This document shows, piece by piece, positions 25,295 to 30,050 of a stretch of 30,050 nucleotides of DNA (the stretch's first letter is position 1; every line of letters starts with the position of its first letter). The position numbers and the translations under genes are program-made. Under the pieces are notes generated by a model. That model had not been told where the DNA came from. It did not search any database and worked only from the letters and a program-made list of their open reading frames with translations. This DNA is from an uncultured Eubacteriales bacterium (GTDB lineage Bacteria > Bacillota > Clostridia > Tissierellales > Peptoniphilaceae). The stretch spans positions 1 through 30,050 of the forward strand of contig UQDI01000019.1 in the NCBI GenBank assembly GCA_900539725.1, given 5' to 3'.

Positions 25295-25771
25295 ATGTCA
25301 ATATTTAATGAAAATTCAAAAGTTGTTATAATTGGCGACAGAGACGGTATTCCTGGTCCTGCTATGGAAGAGTGTGTAAAGACAACTCCAGCAGAAGTTG
25401 TATTCTCAGCTACTGAGTGTTTTGTCTGAACTGCAGCTGGCGCTATGGACCTAGAAAACCAAAACAGAGTAAAAGAAGCCGTAGATAAATACGGTGCAGA
25501 AAACATTATAGTTTTACTTGGTGGAGGAGAAGCTGAAACAGCAGGCTTAGCAGCTGAAACTGTTACAGCAGGTGACCCTACATGGGCTGGTCCTTTAGCC
25601 GGAGTCTCGTTGGGACTTAAGGTATACCATGCATTAGATCCTGAATTCAAGGAAAGTGTTGATGCAGGCGTTTATGACGAACAAATAGGCATGATGGAAA
25701 TGGTATTAGACGTTGATGCTATTACTAGTGAAATCAAAGCTATCAGAGATGAGTACACTCAATATAAATAG
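25295..25771 (+). CDS. grdA: Glycine reductase selenoprotein A (Sec at codon 45)
   Basis: Small carrier protein PA. Its selenocysteine takes the carboxymethyl group from component PB and hands it to PC. The frame runs ATG 25295 to TAA 25771 with one internal TGA at 25427-25429 that must be read as selenocysteine (residue 45), giving 158 aa, the normal GrdA length. The context CFVUTAAGAMD is the classical CxxU motif and matches known GrdA. Downstream LGGGEAETAGLAAE and AGPLAGVSLGLKVYH are also characteristic. A standard gene caller would start at 25445 and lose the catalytic N-terminus. AGGAGAG precedes the ATG. I could not identify a clear SECIS hairpin by eye. Confidence 0.97.
25427..25429 (+). 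other. UGA selenocysteine codon in grdA
   Basis: In-frame TGA at codon 45 of grdA, in CFV-U-TAAGAMD. Homology is continuous on both sides and the position matches the known catalytic Sec, so it is recoding, not a stop or a mutation. Decoding requires selA, selB, selC and selD elsewhere in the genome. Confidence 0.97.
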
Positions 25772-25802
25772 TGCCCAAAAATTTTAGTAAAAGGGGGGAA
25801 AT

Positions 25803-27116
25803 ATGATGAGTAAATTAAAAGTAGTTCATTATATTAACCAATTCTTTGCCGGTGTTGGTGGAGAAGAAAAAGCTGATATAAAACCTTACGTTGAAGAAAA
25901 GGTTATGGGTCCTGGAATGGCTTTAAATGGCCAATTCAAAGGAGAAGCTGAAATTGTTGCAACTATAGTATGTGGTGACTCATATTTCGGAGAAAACATT
26001 GAAGAAGCAAAAGCAGCTATACTAGAAATGGTTAAAAAATATGAACCGGATCTATTCATCGCAGGACCTGCATTTAACGCAGGAAGATACGGTGTAGCTT
26101 GCGCTACAATTACTGATGCAGTACAAAATGAACTTGGCATTCCTGCAGTAACTGGTATGTATGTTGAAAACCCAGGTGCTGATATGTTCAAGAAATCAGT
26201 ATATATAGTAAGCACAAAGAACAGTGCAGCTGGTATGGTTGACGCTGTTAAAAAGATGGCTCCATTAGCTCTTAAAGTAGCTAAGAATGAAGAAATCGGT
26301 ACTCCAGCAGAAGAAGGATACATCGAAAGAGGAGTAAGATACAATTTATTCGCAGAAGAAAGAGGAGCAAGAAGAGCTGTAGACATGATGATTAAAAAAT
26401 TAAAAGGCGAAGAATTCGTAACAGAGTATCCAATGCCTAACTTCGATAGAGTTGATCCAAATCCAGCAGTTAAAGATATTACAAAAGCAACAGTAGCTTT
26501 AGTAACTTCTGGTGGTATTTGTGCAAAAGGAAACCCTGATCATATAGAATCATCATCAGCTTCTAAATACGGAAGATATGATATTACAGGTGTAGATGCA
26601 TTTACAAGTGAAAACGCTGAAACAGCTCACGGTGGATATGACCCTGTATATGCTAACGAAGATCCTAATAGAGTTTTACCTCTTGATATCATGAGAGAAT
26701 TTGAAAAAGAAGGTAAAATAGGAAAATTATATAATGCTTATTTCACTACAGTTGGTAACGGTACTGCCGTTGCAAACGCAAAGAAATTTGCAGAAGAATT
26801 CTCTAAAGAATTAGTTGAAAACCATGTTGACGCAGTTATATTAACTAGTACCTGAGGTACTTGTACACGTTGCGGTGCAACAATGGTAAAAGAAATCGAA
26901 CGTGCAGGAATCCCTGTAGTTCACATGTGTACAGTAGTTCCAATTTCATTAACAGTTGGTGCTAACAGAATAGTTCCAACAATAGCTATTCCACATCCAC
27001 TTGGAGATCCAAAACTTGATCACAAAGAAGAAGTTTCTCTAAGAAGAAAGCTAGTTGAAAAAGCATTACATGCTTTAGAAACTGAAGTTGATGGACAAAC
27101 TGTTTTCGATAAATAA
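25803..27116 (+). CDS. grdB: Glycine reductase component B gamma subunit GrdB (Sec at codon 351)
   Basis: Selenoprotein subunit of glycine-specific PB that, with pyruvoyl-GrdE, transfers the carboxymethyl group to GrdA. ATG 25803 (or the adjacent ATG 25806) runs to TAA 27116 with one in-frame TGA at 26853-26855, giving 437 aa, the normal size. The Sec context STUGTCTRCGATMVKEIER is the family signature. N-terminal KVVHYINQFFAGVGGEEKAD and the C-terminal VGANRIVPTIAIPHPLGDP are also diagnostic. A non-recoding gene caller would split it into a 350-aa piece and a 77-aa piece. AAGGGGGG precedes the start. Linkage to grdE and a glycine riboswitch favours GrdB over sarcosine (GrdF) or betaine (GrdH) paralogues. 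Confidence 0.97.
26853..26855 (+). other. UGA selenocysteine codon in grdB
   Basis: In-frame TGA at codon 351 (352 residues would be wrong; counted from ATG 25803), in ST-U-GTCTRC. The codon sits exactly in the 3-nt loop of a perfect 6-bp inverted repeat, AGTACC (26847-26852) and GGTACT (26856-26861). Confidence 0.97.
26869..26881 (+). promoter_or_regulatory. Candidate bacterial SECIS hairpin of grdB
   Basis: GTTGC (26869-26873) and GCAAC (26877-26881) form a stem around a GGT loop. The loop begins 18 nt after the UGA and opens with G, which fits the published bacterial SECIS model of a small G-containing apical loop about 16-37 nt downstream. Two further pairs below are possible after an internal loop. 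Confidence 0.55.
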
Positions 27117-27136
27117 TTATTTTAGATAATTATACT

Positions 27137-27192
27137 CGCCCTTTTAATTAAGGGCGAAGTACATAATTAGTTTATGTCATAGTATTGCTATG
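27137..27192 (+). repeat. Three successive hairpins between grdB and grdC
   Basis: In order: CGCCCTT (27137-27143) with AAGGGCG (27150-27156); ACATAA (27161-27166) with TTATGT (27172-27177); CATAG (27178-27182) with CTATG (27188-27192). None is followed by a T run on either strand, so they do not look like terminators. They may be a processing or stability element between the PB/PA and PC parts of the operon. Confidence 0.6.
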
Positions 27193-27235
27193 TTATAGAT
27201 AATTCATAATAAAAAAATATTACGGAGGTGTATGG

Positions 27236-28777
27236 ATGAATTATTCAGTATTAAAGGGTGCAGCTTATGTATTGTTACAAGCACCTGATATGGTAATCCA
27301 CAATGGAACTACTCAAACAACAGAAAGAACTCTACATCCAGATTCAGAGTATCTAAAGGCAGTTCCAAAACATTTAAGAAGTTTCGAAGACTGTGTTAAC
27401 TATTTACCTAACCAAATTTATATAGGTAATGAAGTTCCTGAAAAATTAAGAGAAGTACCTGAGCCATGGCATGAAAATTTATTAAATGGCGCAGATAGAC
27501 ACGGTGCTAAGGGTGAAATTCTTCCACAATCTGAACTTATAGGTATGATGAAAGTAGCTGACGTTTTCGAGTTAGTTTTCTTAACTCCAGAATTTACTGA
27601 TCAAGTTAGAAAAGAATTCGAAGAACATCCGCTAATCAATGATGAATTAATCGCTAGATTAGGAAAAGGCACTGAATTAGCAGAAATTGAAGGCTTGATT
27701 AAAGATCACGGTGCTGAAGCAATCATGAACGAAGATAAAGTTGTTGGTTGTGTAAAGAGAGCACATGATGTTGACCAAAACTTATCTGCTCACGTAATGT
27801 TTGAAAACTTAGTAGTTAAAGCATCAGGTATATTTGCTGCTTTAAACTGTATAGAAAAGAACCACATAGACCCTGCATCAATTGAATATGTAATTGAATG
27901 TTCAGAAGAAGCATGCGGTGACATGAACCAAAGAGGTGGCGGTAACTTTGCTAAATCTATAGCAGAATTAACTGGTTTAGTTAACGCATCAGGTTCAGAC
28001 GTAAGAGGTTTCTGTGCTGCACCAACTCACTCTTTAATTTCAGCTGCTTCTTTAGTACAAGCTGGAACATTTAAGAATGTTATGGTTGTAGCTGGTGGTT
28101 CTAGTGCTAAACTTGGCATGAACGGAAGAGACCATGTTAAGAAAGAAATGCCAATAATCGAAGACTGTGTTGCAGGATTTGCATTTGTTGTTTCTCAAAA
28201 CGATGGAGAACATCCAATAATCAGAACTGATATAGTTGGTAGACACACAGTTGGCACTGGTTCATCACCACAAGCAGTTATCACTTCTTTAGTTACAAAT
28301 CCACTAACAAAAGCCGGATTAAAAATCATAGATGTAGATAAATATTCAGTAGAAATGCAAAATCCAGATATAACAAGACCAGCTGGAGCAGGTGACGTTC
28401 CTGAAGCTAACTTTAAGATGATAGGAGCTTTAGCTGTAAAGAATGGCGAAATCGAAAGAACTGCACTTCCTGATTTTATCGTTGAACATGGTATGAAAGG
28501 TTGGGCTCCAACTCAAGGCCATATACCTTCAGGAGCACCTTATCTTGGATTTGTTATAGATGATATCAAGAGCGGAGCAGTAAAAAGAGCTATGATTGTT
28601 GGTAAGGGAAGCTTATTCTTAGGTAGAATGACAAACCTATTCGACGGTGTTTCTATAGTAATCGAAAAGAACCCAGGAAAGGTTAGCGAAGAAAGCGCTG
28701 CATCTGAAGAAACTATCAAGAAATATGTAGCAGATGCAATGAGAGATTTCGCTAAATCATTCACAGAAGAAAATTAG
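27236..28777 (+). CDS. grdC: Glycine reductase component C beta subunit GrdC
   Basis: Large subunit of component PC, which with GrdD converts the Se-carboxymethyl group on GrdA to an enzyme-bound acetyl thioester and then acetyl phosphate. It is 513 aa, the usual size. The start MNYSVLKGAAYVLLQAPDM, then HNGTTQTTER, is typical of GrdC. A ketoacyl-synthase-III-like fold is suggested by EYVIECSEEACGDMNQRGGG, FCAAPTHSLISAASLVQAG and VAGGSSAKLGMNGRDH. ACGGAGGTG precedes the ATG; a second ATG at 27232 is out of frame. It is separated from grdB by 119 nt of structured RNA and from grdD by 10 nt. Confidence 0.96.
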   Translation: MNYSVLKGAAYVLLQAPDMVIHNGTTQTTERTLHPDSEYLKAVPKHLRSFEDCVNYLPNQIYIGNEVPEKLREVPEPWHENLLNGADRHGAKGEILPQSELIGMMKVADVFELVFLTPEFTDQVRKEFEEHPLINDELIARLGKGTELAEIEGLIKDHGAEAIMNEDKVVGCVKRAHDVDQNLSAHVMFENLVVKASGIFAALNCIEKNHIDPASIEYVIECSEEACGDMNQRGGGNFAKSIAELTGLVNASGSDVRGFCAAPTHSLISAASLVQAGTFKNVMVVAGGSSAKLGMNGRDHVKKEMPIIEDCVAGFAFVVSQNDGEHPIIRTDIVGRHTVGTGSSPQAVITSLVTNPLTKAGLKIIDVDKYSVEMQNPDITRPAGAGDVPEANFKMIGALAVKNGEIERTALPDFIVEHGMKGWAPTQGHIPSGAPYLGFVIDDIKSGAVKRAMIVGKGSLFLGRMTNLFDGVSIVIEKNPGKVSEESAASEETIKKYVADAMRDFAKSFTEEN

Positions 28778-28787
28778 AGGTGACGAT

Positions 28788-29969
28788 ATGTCAGACAACA
28801 TTAAGAAAATGATTGGACAAGTTTTTAATGACATCGCTGATGGCTTAGAAACTGGTTCATTCGGTAAAAAAGTACGTGTTGGCTTAACAAGTTTTGGTAG
28901 CGAACACGGTACTGAAAACTTAGTTAAAGCTGCAGAACTTGCTCAATCTAGAGATTCTTCAATCGAAGTTGTCCTTATCGGTCCTAAAGCAGAAACAGAA
29001 TTAACTCAATATGAAGTTTCTGATGAAGATCAAGGCTACAAGAAGATGGAGGAACTATTAGATTCTGGAGAGATAGATGCATGCGTTACTATGCATTATA
29101 ACTTCCCAATCGGAGTATCTACTGTAGGTAGAGCAGTTACTCCAGGATATGGTAAAGAAATGCTTATAGCAACAACTACAGGAACATCTTCTGCACACAG
29201 AGTAGAAGCAATGGTTCTTAATGGTATCTATGGTTTAATCGTAGCTAAGGCATTAGGTAATCAAGATCCAAGTCTTGGTATACTAAATGTTGATGGAGCA
29301 AGACAAGTTGAAAGAGCTTTTAAACAATTAAACGAAAATGGATTTAATATAAAATTTGCTGAGTCACACAGAGCAGACGGTGGAGATGTAATGAGAGGAA
29401 ACGACTTATTACAAGCTTCATGTGATGTTGTAGTTAATGACTCACTTACAGGTAACATTCTTATGAAGATGTTCTCTTCATTCACAACTGGTGGATCATA
29501 CGAAGCAGCTGGCTTTGGTTATGGACCTGGTATTGGTGAAGACTTCGATAGAACTATTCTTATAGTATCTAGAGCATCAGGTGTTCCTGTTGTAGCAAAT
29601 GCACTAACATATGCTGCAAGCCTAGTTAAAGGTAACTTACACAAGGTAGCAAAATCTACTTTTGAAGCAGCTAATGCAGCTGGCTTAAAAGATGTTTTAG
29701 CATCATTAAATAAAGCTAACGAAAAGAAAGATGATGGTCCAAAGGAAGCAGTAGCAGCTCCACCAAAGGAAGTTGTTGAAGAAGCTATCGCTGGTATCGA
29801 TATACTAGAACTTGAAGATTCAGTTCAAGCACTTTGGAAAGAAGGCATCTATGCTGAAAGCGGTATGGGTTGTACAGGACCAGTTATCATGGTTAGCGCA
29901 AAGAACCTAGATAAAGCTAAAGAAGTTTTAGCAAAAGCTGGATATATAACAAGCGATGCAAATTGCTAA
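28788..29969 (+). CDS. grdD: Glycine reductase component C alpha subunit GrdD
   Basis: PC subunit that releases acetyl phosphate, with a fold related to phosphate acyltransferases (PlsX-like). It is 393 aa. The C-terminal ESGMGCTGPVIMVS holds Cys362, which corresponds to the catalytic Cys359 described for Eubacterium acidaminophilum GrdD, and Cys99 (IDACVTMHY) corresponds to its Cys98. Other typical stretches are VNDSLTGNILMKMFSSF and GPGIGEDFDRTILIVSRASG. The region at about 315-340 is a low-complexity K/E/A/P linker before the C-terminal Cys domain. AGAGGTGA precedes the ATG. It is the last gene of the operon; hairpins follow within 5 nt of the stop. Confidence 0.97.
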   Translation: MSDNIKKMIGQVFNDIADGLETGSFGKKVRVGLTSFGSEHGTENLVKAAELAQSRDSSIEVVLIGPKAETELTQYEVSDEDQGYKKMEELLDSGEIDACVTMHYNFPIGVSTVGRAVTPGYGKEMLIATTTGTSSAHRVEAMVLNGIYGLIVAKALGNQDPSLGILNVDGARQVERAFKQLNENGFNIKFAESHRADGGDVMRGNDLLQASCDVVVNDSLTGNILMKMFSSFTTGGSYEAAGFGYGPGIGEDFDRTILIVSRASGVPVVANALTYAASLVKGNLHKVAKSTFEAANAAGLKDVLASLNKANEKKDDGPKEAVAAPPKEVVEEAIAGIDILELEDSVQALWKEGIYAESGMGCTGPVIMVSAKNLDKAKEVLAKAGYITSDANC

Positions 29970-29973
29970 TTAA

Positions 29974-29995
29974 AAATGAGGCGCAAGCCTCATTT
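29974..29995 (+). terminator. Terminator-like hairpin after grdD
   Basis: AAATGAGGC (29974-29982) pairs with GCCTCATTT (29987-29995) around a GCAA tetraloop (GNRA). Only three T follow within the stem, so it is a weak terminator alone and may act with the next hairpin. Confidence 0.65.
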
Positions 29996-30007
29996 CAGAC
30001 TGTTGAC

Positions 30008-30047
30008 AAAGTAGGCATATTTTTTAAAAATTATGCCTACTTTTTTT
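30008..30047 (+). terminator. Strong intrinsic terminator at the window end
   Basis: AAAGTAGGCATA (30008-30019) pairs with TATGCCTACTTT (30032-30043), and seven consecutive T run from 30041 to 30047. The intervening T and A tracts can extend the stem. The 5' AAA means it could also serve a convergent gene beyond the window. Confidence 0.8.
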
Positions 30048-30050
30048 GCT

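Noticed and set aside
25427..25429. TGA in grdA as a nonsense mutation or pseudogene
   Set aside because: The position and flanking residues match the known catalytic selenocysteine, and the operon is otherwise intact.
25430..25475. SECIS hairpin downstream of the grdA UGA
   Set aside because: The best stem I could find (CTGG at 25437-25440 with CCTAG at 25450-25454) needs a bulge and places its loop only 11 nt after the UGA; too weak to call by eye.
25886..26386. 166-codon open frame on the - strand inside grdB
   Set aside because: It is antisense to a strongly conserved gene with biased codon use, which commonly leaves the opposite strand open; no RBS or family match.
27137..27156. Hairpin after grdB as an intrinsic terminator
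   Set aside because: The stem is followed by AAGTACATAA, with no T run, and grdC is expected on the same transcript.
30003..30008. TTGACA as a promoter -35 box for a downstream gene
   Set aside because: At 17 nt downstream the sequence is AAAAATT-like with no -10 box, and it lies inside a terminator hairpin.
1..30050. CRISPR array, tRNA, rRNA, insertion sequence or prophage
   Set aside because: I saw no regularly spaced repeats, no cloverleaf or rRNA blocks, no transposase or integrase, and no terminal inverted repeats; the window is a stable housekeeping and metabolic region.

Overview
This is a low-GC window with almost every gene on the + strand. It looks like a strictly anaerobic, amino-acid-fermenting Firmicute of the Clostridia/Tissierellia type, possibly Peptoniphilaceae. 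The support is AT-rich codon use (AGA arginine, A/T third positions), clostridial RBSs, TTGAAA/TATAAT promoters, and a complete selenoprotein glycine reductase operon behind a tandem glycine riboswitch. The family-level placement is inference; there is no rRNA gene here to test it.

Layout. (1) 1-195: two hairpins ending an upstream transcript, then a good sigma-A promoter. (2) 196-8270: a CvfB-like S1 protein, an unrecognised 164-aa protein, an ABC ATPase/permease pair, a MATE exporter, glmU, prs and pth. (3) 8278-13592: mfd, then a promoter, a PrsA-like foldase lipoprotein and rplY (ctc), closed by a terminator. The glmU-prs-pth-mfd block with ctc nearby resembles the classical Firmicute neighbourhood. 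(4) 13723-22251: a promoter followed by a tightly packed run of a RodA-like SEDS protein, queG continuous in frame with kbl, a DUF503 protein, nth, a VanW/G5 envelope protein, a Cof-type HAD phosphatase, trmL and a Na/Pi cotransporter. Most starts overlap the previous stop by 1-20 nt, which suggests translational coupling. (5) 22252-29995: promoter, tandem glycine riboswitch with overlapping terminator, then trxB, trxA, grdE, grdA (Sec), grdB (Sec), grdC and grdD, closed by one or two terminators.

How it works together. In the grd operon GrdE (pyruvoyl) and GrdB (Sec) form substrate-binding component PB, GrdA (Sec) is carrier PA, and GrdC/GrdD form PC, which releases acetyl phosphate for ATP synthesis. 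TrxA and TrxB supply electrons. The riboswitch folds as an ON switch: the 3' strand of aptamer-2 P1 is the 5' strand of the terminator. Upstream, kbl can make glycine from threonine-derived 2-amino-3-ketobutyrate and so could feed this route.

Points that need manual annotation: grdA and grdB each contain an in-frame UGA and must be read through as selenocysteine, or they will be called as truncated or split genes. queG and kbl form one uninterrupted 699-codon frame, but kbl has its own RBS and ATG at the canonical family start, so the locus is either a true fusion, one frame giving two products, or a lost stop. The other main oddities are altered signature motifs in the RodA-like protein and TrxB, a perfect 11-bp hairpin inside nth, and structured RNA between grdB and grdC.
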